From Deroplatys truncata (lineage: Eukaryota; Arthropoda; Insecta; Mantodea; Mantidae), in the NCBI GenBank assembly GCA_030765065.1, contig CM060985.1, positions 176,082,096 through 176,146,095 on the forward strand: 64,000 nt of DNA. Direction: 5' to 3'. How positions within the stretch are numbered: the first letter of the stretch is position 1; every line of letters starts with the position of its first letter. The notes under the pieces were generated by a model, which saw nothing but the letters and a program-made list of their open reading frames with translations, made no database searches and was not told the DNA's origin. Positions 42,822 through 54,489 of this stretch are shown here, in pieces. The position numbers were made by a program, and so were the translations under genes.

Positions 42822-43912
42822 ATCAAAGTTTTGTTTATGGGTTTAAATTTAACTTTTTCTATTTTAAACATTTGTATTAAATTCAGTATTTACAACATAT
42901 TTAGCGTTTTAAGAACAAAACTTTGTGATTACCAGGTAGGCTCCTTTTCCCTTCCAAGGTATATCTCCCCTAGCTGTCATGACGTCAGTAAACTGCAGCA
43001 AAGAAAACTCAAGCACGCTCCGTAATGGACACAAGTTTCTCTGTTTATACCATTCATTAACATACCCTGCTAATGATCTTAAATATAACAACAAACCTTA
43101 CACGAGGGTAATTAAACTGTTTTAGCAATGGTATCGTACCGTCATAAGAAGGTTTGTTTCTATTTTGTTTTGCTGTGTCTTGATAGCTAAATCGTGACCA
43201 TTTATAAATATTACTTGGAGTGGAATATCCGCGGCATTTGCGTTATTTTATTTGCATTTCTGTTGAGTGATAACTATTTTCTACTCCATGGCATTCTCTA
43301 CTAAAGTCAAGGTCTTCTTTGCAGGTTTTTCTTTTATAACTCCAATGTCCTCGCGTTTGAGTAGAATGGTTTGTAAATAATTTTTATACCTTTAGCAATT
43401 TATGAAATGAAATTACGGGGTGCTTACAGACCATTTCCATGAAAAGAATAGGGCTTTAAAATGGTGAAAGAACTGTCAGAGTCGGTTGAGTAGTTCTTGA
43501 GATTCACCTATATTAAGACACGCGTTTTCTGCCTTTATAACGTCGGTGTAGTTATATAGACATTAATACAAATATTTACATCATTCGTTTACGTGCAGGA
43601 GCTGAGTAATAACTCTTTTGTTTTATGAATGGCAAGATAACAGATGTTTTGCCTTCAGAGTTGATATATCAACCCGGACAAAAGGAAGCAAGAGAGAATG
43701 TAGCATAGCAACGGACATTAGCGGTGCTGTTACCTCCCTAGGGACGCCGAAGTTGAACATACACAAGATCTATGGTCTTCCCCTCTTGCATTACCCTCAC
43801 AAGAAACACCAGAAAACAGATGCTTACAGAGAATAACTGTAATTTAAACTTTCTATTACCCTTGCTCCTTTTTTATTTCCTTGTCATACCCAGCTTCTAT
43901 AAAGTCCCACTT
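42822..43912. other. Stretch without a recognised gene
   Basis: 43265-43320 resembles 10470-10530 (dispersed repeat). 43430-43510 ends with 'gttgagtagttcttgagatt', similar to the 3' ends of some insect non-LTR elements. 43690-43740 ('gtagcatagcaacggac') resembles 56710-56745. No gene. Confidence 0.25.
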
Positions 43913-44004
43913 TTATACGCTACATGTGAAAATTAATGAAGCATTCTTTATTATTATGCGTTCAGAATTAGTAAGTACGTATTGACGATATTGTGAATGT
44001 GCAG

Positions 44005-44845
44005 TTTTCACTGTTACTTCACTAAAGTGATTTAGTTCAGTTTTTACTGTCACTTCACTAAGGTGATTTAGTTCAGTTTTCACTGTCACTTCACTAAAGT
44101 GATTTAGTTCAATTTTTACTGTCACTTCACTAAGGTGATTTAGTTCAGTTTTTACTGTCACTTCACTAAGCTGATTTAGTTCAGTTTTCACTGTCACTTC
44201 AACAGTCGAATTTAGTTCAGTTTTCACTGTCACTTCACTAAAGTGATTTAGTTCAGTTTTCACTGTCACTTCAACAGTCGAATTTAGTTCAGTTTTCAAT
44301 GTCACTTCACTAAAGTGATTTAGTTGAATATTCACTATCACTTCACTAGAGTGATTTACTTCAGTTTTCACTGTCACTTTACTAAGGTGATTTACTTCAG
44401 TTTTCACTGTCACTTCAACAGTCGAATTTAGTTCAGTATTCACTGTCACTTCACTAAAGAGATTTAGTTCAGTTTTCACTATCACTTCAACAGTCGAATT
44501 TAGTTCGGTTTTCACTGTCACTTCACTAAACTGATATAGTTCAGTTTTCACTGTCACTTCAATAGTCGAATTTAGTTTAGTTTTCACTGTCACTTCACTA
44601 TTGTGATGCAGTTCAATTTTTGCTGTTACTTTACGAATGTGATTTAGTTTAATTTTCACTGTCACCTCCAAAATATTATTTAGTTCAATTTTCACTAATG
44701 TTATTTAGTTCAATGTACACTAACATTTCAATAATGCGATTTGGTTCAGTTTTCACTGTCACCTCACCAATGTGATTTACTTCAGCTCAATTTTCACTGC
44801 CACTACAGTAATGTGATTTAGTAAAGTTTTTACAGTGATGTAGGG
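44005..44845 (-). repeat. 36-bp minisatellite; minus strand open for 260 codons (43913-44695)
   Basis: About 22 units of 36 bp (for example 'gtgatttagttcagttttca' then 'ctgtcacttcactaaa'). Some units alternate with a variant holding 'caacagtcgaatttag'. Because 36 is a multiple of three, the minus strand is open from about 44695 to 43913 and reads a 12-residue repeat, consensus VTVKTELNHFSE, alternating with VTVKTELNSTVE. The array's right end (44700-44845) is degenerate and closed. I see no promoter, splice sites or homology, so I report an array with coding potential, not a gene. Confidence 0.9.
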
Positions 44846-44864
44846 TATTTTAATAAGTTTGATA

Positions 44865-45180
44865 GTGGCATTTTTGCAAAGATTAAAAGCTTCAAACAAG
44901 TATTCGAAGTAAAGGATAGGGGTAGGCGATTTTCTTGAAAATCTTCATGTCGCATCTTTGGAATTTACTGCATTTAAAATACCAAGTTTGGTATTTAATC
45001 GCTTTTTCGTTTTAGAATTTCTCTTTTCTGAGCCACACACAAAGATGTCTTAGTTAAAACGTTATTTTGGAATAAAGGGGCCTCGAAACATGTATTTTGG
45101 CTGAAACCTTGTTATAAAATTTTTGGAAGAATTGCAATACCTACTCTATCTTCCAGGTACTGGTGGAGAGAGTAAACGTT
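44865..45180 (-). repeat. Type C 5' part, reverse
   Basis: Reverse order: 'cgatttcttgaaaatc'-like block, 'ataccaagtttggtatttaa', 'ggggcctcgaaacatgtatt', ending 'ggtggagagagtaaac'. The CA tract is nearly absent. Confidence 0.55.
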
Positions 45181-45764
45181 GTTCAAAATGTTCAAGATTT
45201 TGATTGTACTTATAACCATGAATACTAATAGGCTAATAAATAACTCTTTATGGCACTGTGAATCATGAGTAACAGTGCTAGGTTTGTATGCTTGAACCAA
45301 ACTGATAATTGTACGGAGCTGATACCAGCAGACATGGACTCCAGGAAACCTTGAAACATCACGAGGCATAGGAAGTTGTTATCTCAGTCTTCCTATTTAG
45401 GAAACTGGAGGTACAACTTAACAAAAACATTCACGTGTGTCACAGTTTCCTTCAGTTTTCTGTGATATATTTCCGTTCGCGGAGACCAACTTGGATCGAA
45501 GTTTTCTTATCTGATCCAGACAAAACTGGTGAAGAGGTCATGGGGGAAGAGACAGACAGAGAGAGAATGGATGAACGCCAAAGTGACAACGATAGTTGAA
45601 AGTCTCAAAAGAGAACTATAAATATGTTTGACTATTATTACATTCAATTGAATTAATAACAATTATCAAGTTAATCAAAGGAACGATTTTTTTCTGAAGA
45701 AACTTCTATGTAATCTAGATATGTATTTTTTTGAAAAAAAAGCCTGATGTATTACATTCACAAG
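45181..45764. other. Stretch without a recognised gene
   Basis: The minus-strand 85-codon frame at 45112-45369 starts in unique DNA, ends in repeat and has no recognisable motif. 45735-45764 reads 'gcctgatgtattacattcac', a type C reverse start cut off by the SINE. Confidence 0.3.
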
Positions 45765-46270
45765 CCTTACCGAGCGGAATGACCCAGGCGGCAACGTTCC
45801 TGGTCTGCATTCGGGACGGTCTGGGTTCGATCTCCGGCTGACGCCCACTCTGACCCATGAATTTTTCGTGGTTTCCCCGGGTCGGTAAGCGAACACTGAC
45901 GTGGTTCGTCTTGTACCAAGCTCTTCTGCACCACCTTTTCTATACCCACCATCTTCCTTCAGGGTTATAGGACCAGGAAGCTGGCTGTGGGCTCAGTGTG
46001 GGTTTCTTCTTGATGCCTTCCAGGGATCGCTAGATTGGATACCCACCTGTAGAATCCTTCGGGCAGGTGCTCCTTTTGAGACCCCCCGGAGGCTCGGGGT
46101 CTAATGGGTGGGCTCGAGCGGCGTTGAAGGCGTTCAATTTGGAAACATTAGGGACCCCGTCCCCGCATCATCGGGATCTGGTCAACATCCGGATCTCTCC
46201 CCTCATCCCTCCCTCCCTCTCAGGAATCACGGTGGTCACAGAAGCGGCCGGATGGCGGTACAATGCTCTG
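45765..46270 (+). mobile_element. SINE family S1, plus copy (reference)
   Basis: The head 'ccttaccgagcggaatgacc' then 'gacggtctgggttcgatctc' resembles a tRNA promoter (B box about 45824-45835). Next come 'actctgacccatgaattttt' and 'cgtggtttccccgggtcgg'. The 3' part includes 'ttggaaacattagggacccc' and 'atctctcccctcatccctcc'. Matches 16552-17030, 48016-48504 and 60065-60516 in reverse, so at ~500 bp this is an unusually long SINE with four copies here. Frames of 60-100 codons in it are incidental. Confidence 0.75.
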
Positions 46271-46370
46271 CCCCGGTTTCTTACCATTACCTTTACTAAA
46301 TGTTTTAAAAGTGAATCGCTATGTAATGGATTTCATTTACCTTTCACTTTGAATGAACACAAAGTTTCTG

Positions 46371-46805
46371 ATGGTTAAAACTAACAATAAAGAATATCTC
46401 GGTAATGGTTAATGGTAAGTTTTGCTTATCTTTTATAATTTACAAGTTATACTATATTCCTTCAAACAGAGAGAACTTCACGGGCTGTTCTCAGAACAGT
46501 TAGGAGATACATTTTATTTGTTACGGAAATATCTTAAAGATGTATTTCAATCAAAATCTTTAGAGGCAGCTTAGAAAATTAAAAGAAAGGGCAAATTGTT
46601 TATTAAAGATTTATGTTTGTTGTAGCCCTTGGAAGATTCTGAACTTAAATATCAAGTTTATATATTTAACCGACTTTTAATTTTTGAGTTATCCGTTCAA
46701 AGACTCGGATTTTTATCTAAAAATACTTTCTTATCTTCTGAATACACGGCGTCTCAAAACGTGTATTTTTGTGAAATCTCAGAATCGAATTTTTGAGTGG
46801 AACAT
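46371..46805 (-). repeat. Type C repeat, reverse
   Basis: 'gttaaaactaacaataaaga', 'tttgcttatcttttataatt', 'taggagatacattttatttg', 'tcaagtttatatatttaacc', ending 'gaatcgaatttttgagtgga'. Its start may be the piece at 45735-45764, separated by the SINE. Confidence 0.55.
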
Positions 46806-47093
46806 TTTGAGGCCCTCTGAATAAAATAGAAATGTTTAGAGAGGTAAGCGAGTGTGTGTGTGTGTGTGTGTGTTTAAATACCAACTTGATATTTATGTTC
46901 AGTATCTTTTAAAGGTGCGATATGAAAGCTTTCAAGAAAATCCCGCAAACCAAAACTAAAGTTTACATGGAAAAATGTTCATAATTTTTTTATTTTATGA
47001 CAAATGGCTCTTACTATTTTGATTAAAATATTATTTATTAAACATATTTATATAATCTTGTATAACTGTAAACGTTAAGTGATAGACAAAAAA

Positions 47094-47787
47094 TCTAATG
47101 TGTTACACTCACATGACTTTCTCTACTCTTGTACAAACTATTTTTACAAACGCTTATTCTCCATATGCTTCATGTTAATCGAGATATCGAGATGATAATC
47201 TTATTGGTAATTTTCTTGTAGATGCAAGGGGAATATGGTAGGGTTTAAGTGATAGTCAAATGTTTTAAGAGCTGCTTGCTATGTGGAGTATTCCACTCTT
47301 TTTGTATGTCCAGGACATAAAATAAATGAATAACGAATTTGAGAAAAGGTATAAGTATTGGAACATTTAAGGGAATAACAAGCAATATCTCTAAAATGGT
47401 TCACTCAACAAAAATGTATATGACATAAATTATGCATTTTAACGCGATCTACATCTTTTCTGTGGTAAACTTTTGTCTATCTCTTATGGTTTACCATTTT
47501 ACCAAAAGTCGTTCACAATGAACAATACTTATGGAGACATTCCCAGAAAATTCAAGATATACATTTTATTTGTCATAAAAATATCTTAAACATATGATAT
47601 TTTAAAGAAAATCGTTAGAGCCATTTTTGAGAAAATTAAAATTTGCGAAAAATGTTCTATGTAAAGGGTAGTCTGGGGTTGGGGGATTTTCTTGAAATCC
47701 TTCGTGTCACATTTCTGGAAGATGCTGAACCTAAATACCAAATTTGGTGTTTATCCGACTGTTCGTTTCTGAGTTATGCTGTTCACA

Positions 47788-47845
<58 letters not shown>

Positions 47846-47982
47846 GACACACGGACATGTTTCCAAAAATGCTTTTCTTGGATTCTGGGGATCCCAAAAC
47901 ATGTATTTCCGGTGAAATCTCGGTATCGAATTTTTGGGTGGAATACAATACTCCCCTACATACTATACGTAGTAGAGAAAGT
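47094..47982 (-). mobile_element. HINE-like type A, reverse, inside type B
   Basis: Starts TCTAATGTGTTACACTCACA and ends AGTAGAGAAAGT. It carries the longest CA tract of the family here (about 47786-47842). The same B position is used as by the A copy at 23221-24063. Confidence 0.85.
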
Positions 47983-48015
47983 AAAAATGTAGATCTCTTT
48001 AAAACACACAATTTA

Positions 48016-48504
48016 GGATAGCGCAGGACTAGAAGCGGAGGGTGGGATGAAGTGAGAGGAGACAGAGGGCGGTCGGATCAGTGAGGCACGACAGGCAGAG
48101 GGCAGGGTCCCTACTGTTTACAGATTTGAACCCTCCCGGTGCTGGCTGGAGCAGTCCGCGTCCCTCCCCCCTGGGGATTTACACATCCCCTGGTGCCCCG
48201 GGATCCATAGACCACTCACAGCCCGGATGACGAAGGTTTCTTTAGAGCATCCTTTTCCCCTATCATGCACACGCCGAGTGCTCCCGCCGACACTTGCAAC
48301 CCTAAAAGACAGCAAACAGATGAAAGATGAAGTTAAATGAGAATGGAGATGAAATGGAGGGACAAGAATTTCGGGGGATTTAGTGATACTTCCCAGCATT
48401 TGTCTGGCCCATGGGTCAGGAAGGTGCCCACGGAAATCGAACCCACGACCTCCCGAATGTGAACCACAAACGTTAGCGCCTGCGCCATCCGGATCGGTAA
48501 CATA
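48016..48504 (-). mobile_element. SINE family S1, reverse copy in type B
   Basis: The minus strand begins near 48500 with 'ccggatggcgcaggcgctaa', then 'cgggaggtcgtgggttcgat' (B box) and 'cctgacccatgggccagac'. It ends with 'gtaaacagtagggaccctgc' and 'gaccgccctctgtctcctct'. Flanked by 'acacaattt' (left) and 'atacaattt' (right), a probable ~9-bp target duplication. The 129-codon minus-strand frame is inside it. Confidence 0.75.
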
Positions 48505-48690
48505 CAATTTATTTCAAATATTTTTTATTGCATCAGCCAATTCTAAGGTAGCCGTTATTAATGTGTTCAATATTTTATAATTCGCTTAAAGTTCTGTCAC
48601 GATTCAGTTGTTTCTCGCGATGTCATGGAAACAGTATGGAATTTTAAGGCCAGCATATAGCGTCCAGTTCCTTATAATTTGATTATCTGT

Positions 48691-49294
48691 TCAAATAAGG
48701 ACGGAAGCACGATTATTGTTTACGATAAAGAAGCGAGATATTCCTAGATCTAAAGAAAAAAAGTAATGGATAAATGGCAGACGAAATGGGGCAACACTAC
48801 GAAAGCAACTATATGTAAAGCATTCTTGCCGTATCTATAATAGCGACTCAAATTTTCAATAAAAGCAGAAGTAATGGCAATGATATTTGAACATAGGGTT
48901 TTAAAAACACACCTCCACTCTTTCAAGATAATTGCAACCCTAGGAAAAGGAAGGAATATTATGAATAATCAAATAAATAAAAGAGGAAGAAGTTGGCCTC
49001 CACCTACAGTTGATTTAGTAAATAAATATGTGAAATGATTCATGAAATTTATAAAAAGTATACATTTCGAAAAATTAGTAACGTAAGTAGTATGGATAAT
49101 AAAAATAACAAATTAAGAAAAACACGAAAGTATAAAAATTATACTTAAATGGTTTTATATTCAACAAGTTGTGTAAAATTATTATTGACAAAGTTATATA
49201 AAATTGTTTATAATACACGTAGTACTACTGTAAATGTAGTGAAGTATGTTGTTAAATAAATTAGTGAAAGAAAATGTTCCCTAATAAGTAATGT
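48691..49294. other. Stretch without a recognised gene
   Basis: AT-rich with many A-runs. No credible frame and no family recognised. Confidence 0.3.
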
Positions 49295-50497
49295 CGGTTT
49301 TTAAGGTTTGGTGTTATATAACATAAATTGGTTTGTTTTGGTTCGCCAATGCTATTTACAGGATGCCTTGACTAGTATTGTGTATATTGCGAGAATGTGT
49401 CAGTCGTCACTTGTTAATACACAATCACAAAATGGAAGCTACAAAGTTTATGGTTAGAGTCCTTCTAAAGCACTACTGGAAACAAGATTATAAAGCTGCT
49501 GCCGCGGCTCAAAGAATATGTGAAGTCGAAGGAGAAGGTGTCGTTAGTGAGCGTGTGGCACAACGATGGTTCCAACGTTTCAACACTGGAGAAGAAAACG
49601 CTCAAGATTTACCACGTTCTGGAAGACTTAAATTATGAGATATTGAGAATACATGCAGAGTTATGGAAGAAAATCTGCAAAAAAGTACTCGTAGACTATC
49701 AGAAGAACTTGGTCCATCAAAAGATGCCATACATCGCCAGATTAAGAAATTTTGAAAATCAAACCGAAGCTGTAGAACTCTACCTCATGAATTGACACCT
49801 GATCAAGCTCAACGTAGAGTGGATATCTGTCGTCAGCTTATTGGTAATCCTATGGATGATAGATTTATCAGGAGAATTTCACATGTGATGAAAAATGTGT
49901 CTATTACCGCAACCGTGACGCTTCAAAACAGTGGTCAGTCCCCATCAGCCTGCCAAAGTCATCGCTAAAAATCTGTTCGGCTCCAAAGTGAAGTTATGTG
50001 TCTTGTAGAATTTTGAAGGAGTGATTCACTGGGAGTTTGTTCTAACCGGGCGTGCAGATCTTAATTCTCAACAACTAGAACGAGTTCATCAAATTTTAAG
50101 ACGGAGATACCCAGCATTAGTTAAACGAAACAGAGTTCCCTTGCAGCAGGACAATGCAACACCCCATACTACAAGAACAACCATGACAAACATTTAGGAA
50201 TTGGAAGGGGTCGAACTGCTACACACACAGCATACAGTCCTGATCTTGCGCCTTCAGATTACCATCTGTTTCGATCCATGACCTATTTCTTGCGTGGAAG
50301 AAATTTCGAAAACTTTGACTGTGTGGAAGTAGGTCTCGCCGAATTCTTTGCTGCAAAAATCAAAGACTGGTACTGTCGCGGGATAATACTTTGAAGAGTA
50401 GTTTAACACTTATGTGGTAACATTGATCTCTCAAACTATAGGGCTCTATTTTTTTGTGATATTGCCTACAATGATTATGTGGCAACCTTAAACGCCG
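49295..50497 (+). pseudogene. Mariner-type element with degraded transposase
   Basis: The protein begins MEATKFMVRVLLKHYWKQDY at 49432, continues AAAAAQRICEVEGEGVVSER, VAQRWFQRFNTGEENAQDLP, then after a stop STRRLSEELGPSKDAIHRQI and VDICRQLIGNPMDDRFIRRI. The catalytic part is broken: the first Asp region (HVMKNVS) is unrecognisable by motif, QCNTPYY stands where QDNA is expected, but AYSPDLAPSDYHLF and LRGRNFENFD are clear. Weak inverted ends: 'cggtttttaaggtt' (49295) and in reverse 'cggcgtttaaggtt' (50497). Many frameshifts. Confidence 0.75.
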
Positions 50498-50870
50498 AGC
50501 TATGTGTTACATGAACGTTTGTGTTTGTTGTGAAAACGCGCCTTTGTAATTGTTGCTAACCATTGTTACAAATTTATCTGGAAGGCTTCGTAGACCGGTG
50601 TTACTGTTAACCAATATTTTGCGTACCTCTGATCTCTTATTTTAAAAAAAAGTCGTCGTTATTTTCTGGTATATTACAAGCAATAAGTTCACTCTCTTAG
50701 TAAACAATCACTGTTAAGTGGCATTTCATTTCAGCACCTTAATGTAAATGTGTCGCGCCGAAATCAGCTGATAGTTCACACAACCTTCATACGTTTCTAA
50801 TAAGTGTTTTCTTTACTTAATTGTAATTTGTTGTTTAAAATATTTTATTATATTAAAAACATTAAACATA

Positions 50871-51786
50871 TGAGGTGGGATCAAAAAGTTTCCGGAATGG
50901 CTTCACAACAATGCTGATGCTGGGATTTCTTTAATTCTTACCCAGACTATACATCCAGCGTTCCTTCAAGATAAAAACGAGAGTTCACCTGACTTCCTGT
51001 GACCATACAGTGACGAGGTAGACGCTCTGAATTGCATGTGCTGCGATTTTTCCGCGTAGCAAAAATGTTAGATTACGAAGAACAAAGCACGAACATCAAA
51101 TTTTGCTTTAAACTCGGTACAACTGCAACAGAAGCCTATGAAATGTTAAGAACATCTTATGGAGAGGACGTTATGGGCAAAAGTCAAGCATTTAAGTGGT
51201 TTTCGAAATTTAAAAGCGGTGTGACATCAGTTAAAGATGCAGTTCGTTCGGGGCGACCCTATTCCAGCAAAACTGATGAAAATATCACTCAGGTGGGGGA
51301 AATGATCTTAAATGATAGGCGAGTTACAATAAGAGAACTTTCTGACTCATTAGGACTCTCATTTGGAAATGTTCAAAGCATTTTGAAAGACAATCTGGAC
51401 ATGTTCCTGCATCATGATAACGAGACCGCGCACAAACCCCTTTCTGTTCGCCAATTTTTGGATAAAAATAGGATGAATACTGTTCCCCATCCCGCCTATT
51501 CTCCAGATTTGGCACCAGCGGACGTTTTTTCTTTTCCTGCGACTTAAAATGTGGCTCCGAGGACACCGTTTTGAGGACATTGATGTCATCCATCGCGAAT
51601 CGCAGAAGGCTCTGAAATGTTGAAAGAAGAGGACTTCCAGAGGTGCTTCCAGCAGTGGCAGAAGCGCTGGGACAAGTGTATCAACTCCCAAGGAGACTAC
51701 TTCGAGGGTGACAGTGCAGATTAGACAAAACAAACTGTTGTGTAGTATTTATGGCGTCATTCCGGAAACTTTTTGATCACACCTCG
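50871..51786 (+). mobile_element. Internally deleted mariner with intact ends
   Basis: Ends: TGAGGTGGGATCAAAAAGTT (50871) and in reverse CGAGGTGTGATCAAAAAGTT (ends 51786), both followed by TCCGGAATG, with TA on each side. The gene from 51065 reads MLDYEEQSTNIKFCFKLGTT, then AFKWFSKFKSGVTSVKDAVR, LSDSLGLSFGNVQSILKDNL, and jumps to DMFLHHDNETAHKPLSVRQF and SPDLAPADVFSF. About 130-140 residues including the first catalytic Asp are missing with the frame kept. A later frameshift follows. At 916 bp it could move only with help from a full copy elsewhere. Confidence 0.9.
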
Positions 51787-51984
51787 TATAATTATATATA
51801 AGTAAATTCAATACTGTAGTGAAAATGGGCAGATAAAATCAAATAAGAATTACAAGGTCTGAGAGACCGATGCTACCTATAACCTGACAAAATTTATGTT
51901 AACCACTTGTGGGTTAATTCCTTGTCAGAAAACGTTCCAATTATGTTTTGCTTAAAATTTGACATTACTTATGATACACCATCT

Positions 51985-52125
51985 ATATATAACAAAATCT
52001 ATAATGTAGCTATTTCTGCAAAGGTTTATCTCGATTAAAATGAAGTAGGTGGGAAAATAAACTTTTATAAGAATAATTTTTAAACGATATAGGGTAGAGA
52101 AGGTTACGTGCAAGCAATCAGATAC
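51985..52125 (+). repeat. Type B/C 3' tail
   Basis: 'gtagctatttctgcaaaggt', 'ttatctcgattaaaatgaag', 'gggtagagaaggttacgtgc'. Short terminal fragment only. Confidence 0.5.
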
Positions 52126-52685
52126 TTCTCAATGTATTTGGCGCCCAAAATTCCGTGACACCTTTAAATTTAAAGGGCATAAAGAAAGAACATGAAAGGT
52201 CAAGCAATGGAAAATACTCCACGGTTGTTTCAAATTTAGTTAGGAAACGAAGGCGATTTTAATGACGTCGATGCTGAGGATAATGAGAGAGTTGCTGCAA
52301 AAAGTTCCGAGTAAAAATATGATTAACGTGTTCTCTCTTCATGACTGAAAGGTATTCTATTACTTGTGCAGGCCACAGCCGCTTCTCCTTGTTCCTTTCA
52401 TTTGAGTGCAGACTCGACCTAATTCCAGCTTATTACAAGTTCGTCTCTCCTGGCACAATAGAATCAGATCCTTAACAAAGGCGACAAAAGACAGACCTGG
52501 GAACCTCGTTAACGGGGACTGTTTGCAGACCATAAGCACCTGTACTCCCTACATATATCTTAAACAAGCATTTCTACACTATACAAATCGAAATTTACTA
52601 CACTAATTCCGTAAATATCCCTACGTAAAGTTTATACATATTACAGCATTGCATTAACCTTAAAATTATGTTCGTCTCCAACGTA
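52126..52685. other. Stretch without a recognised gene
   Basis: The 66-codon frame at 52406 has no signature. No repeat recognised. Confidence 0.3.
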
Positions 52686-54125
52686 GTCTCCTACTTTTTG
52701 CTTTCTCTATCCCGCACCTGGTAGATACAGAAGTTATTGTATTACACCTCAAAAATTCATATCGGGACTTCACCGGAAATACATGTTTTGAGGACATTTG
52801 AATATAAAAAGGAAAATGACTGCCAACGAATCAATATAAAAATTTTTATCGATATTTTACAAATTCGAGCGCTATCTAAACAGTCTGATGCGGAACACTT
52901 ACATGACCTCTACTCTTGTAAAACTATTTTTACAAACGCTTATTCTCTATCTACTTCATGTTATTGATAATTTTCCTGTAGATGCAAGGGGAATATGGTA
53001 GCCTTTAAGCGATAGTCAAATATTTTAACGCTGGTTGCTATGTGGCGCATTCCATTCTCTTTGCATGTGCAGGACATAAAAGAATGAATAACGAATTCAC
53101 ATTTGAGAAAAAGTATAATTATTGGAAATTTCAAACAAATAGCAAGGAATATCTTGGAAATGGCTCTCTTCATAAAAAAGATGTACATGACATAAGTTGT
53201 GTATTTTAACAAGCTCTACATGTTTTACGTAGAAAAATTTTGTCTATCTGTTACAGTTTACCATTTACGCAAACGCCATTCAGAAAGAAGAGGATTTTTG
53301 AGGACATCTCTAAAAAATTCAAGATATACATTATATTTTTTATATAATATCTTAATTATATGATATTTTAATCAAAATTGTTTGAGAAATTTTTCAGAAA
53401 ATCGAAGTTTTCATAAAATGTTCCATGCAAAGTGTAGTCTGATGTTAAGGGATTTTCTTGAAATCTGGATGTCGCATCTTTGAAAGATACCGAATCTAAA
53501 AACCAACTTTGGTATTTATTGGACTTTCTCGGTATCGAATGTTTAGGTGGAATGCCATACTTCCCCTACTCACTATAGCCTTTGTAAGAACGGTTCGTAT
53601 ACCCACTAATAAATGATAGAGGGTAGAGAAGGGTGTGTGAAAGAAGCACATCAGATATTTTTTTTCTTGTGGTCATGCAAAGAGCATGGAATTTCAAAGT
53701 CATCTTATAGTGACCTCTTATAAAAAAAATCTGACGCTTTAGCGTACTGTATTCTTTTATATATCTACAATGAAATGTCCAGTGGAACTTTATCTCGATT
53801 AAAGGAAGTAGATAGAACAAGCTTTAGTAAGAATAGTTCGTATAAAAGTGAGCAGAGAATTTCATGTGAATGCGACACAAAACATTTTTCAAACCGTTAT
53901 CGCTCTTTAGTTGTTTCTCGCGATGGTAAGGAGTGAAGATGGAATTAAAACGCCAGTATATAGCCAAACGTGTAACGAAATATGCAATGGAAAGAATTTA
54001 TGCAAACGTTTATCTCAATTAACTTGAAGTAACTATAAGTATAAGGGTTTTTAACGTATAGTTTGTAGAAGCTATATAAAATAGTGGTTGGAGAAAGTCA
54101 TGTGAATGTAACATCAGATTTTTTT
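52686..54125. repeat. Cluster of family pieces (types A and C)
   Basis: 52690-52805: forward head ('gctttctctatcccgcac', 'tcaccggaaatacatgtttt'). 52880-53578: type A in reverse, lacking the CA region, ending 'ccctactcactata' without the AGTAGAGAAAGT motif. 53580-53900: type C forward tail with 'cttgtggtcatgcaaagagc' and 'gagcagagaatttcatgtga'. 53905-54125: another forward tail with 'gtttctcgcgatggtaag' and 'ttggagaaagtcatgtgaat'. All non-coding. Confidence 0.65.
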
Positions 54126-54489
54126 ACGTCCAATTCAAGTTTCCTACTATGCTGATAAAGCTCAGTGAAGTTACTGAAGAGAAATATATGAAATCTAAGA
54201 CTGAAGACAGAAAAATTTTAGGGATTACATTTTAAGTATTTTTTTTTACTGATTTTTCTGATCCTTTTCAGCTTTTTAAAGACAAAACATGTTCTTAGGA
54301 GCTGACGTAATTTCAAATGTATAACTGGTATAGTTATGATCTTTTATCTCTATTTTACCTCGATTTAACTACGTGGTCATAACGCGAAGGATCTGTTAAG
54401 AGATAGCTCGTGGCTCGGTGGCGAATAGTTAACTTTCTAGGTCTCATCCCGGTACCATACCATATTGCTTCGTCATATGTCTACACAAG
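54126..54489. other. Short unrecognised stretch before the minisatellite
   Basis: AT-rich, with no frame. A T8 run is at about 54241. Nothing recognised. Confidence 0.3.

Larger units (their letters stand above)
46806..48690 (+). mobile_element. Type B repeat, forward, split by type A and by a SINE
   Basis: Pieces 46806-47093, 47983-48015 and 48505-48690. GT tract at about 46853-46873. The first gap is the A copy, entering at the A-run before 'atgtagatctctttaaaa'. The second is the reverse S1 SINE, entering 'acacacaattt'. The last piece has the B signature 'ttctcgcgatgtcatggaaa' and is truncated after 'cgtccag'. About 15 bp of B is missing left of the A copy. Confidence 0.8.

Noticed and set aside
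42273-43025. 250-codon open frame as a proline-rich protein gene
   Set aside because: It overlaps the gag-like fragment in the wrong register, runs through the right inverted-repeat arm and continues into AT-rich DNA.
44005-44845. CRISPR array
   Set aside because: The 36-bp units are contiguous and similar throughout with no unique spacers, there are no cas genes, and the context is eukaryotic.
47643-48021. Histidine/threonine-rich frames as metal-binding peptides
   Set aside because: They are (CA)n microsatellite translations inside type A repeats. The same happens at 9338, 23773 and 32036.
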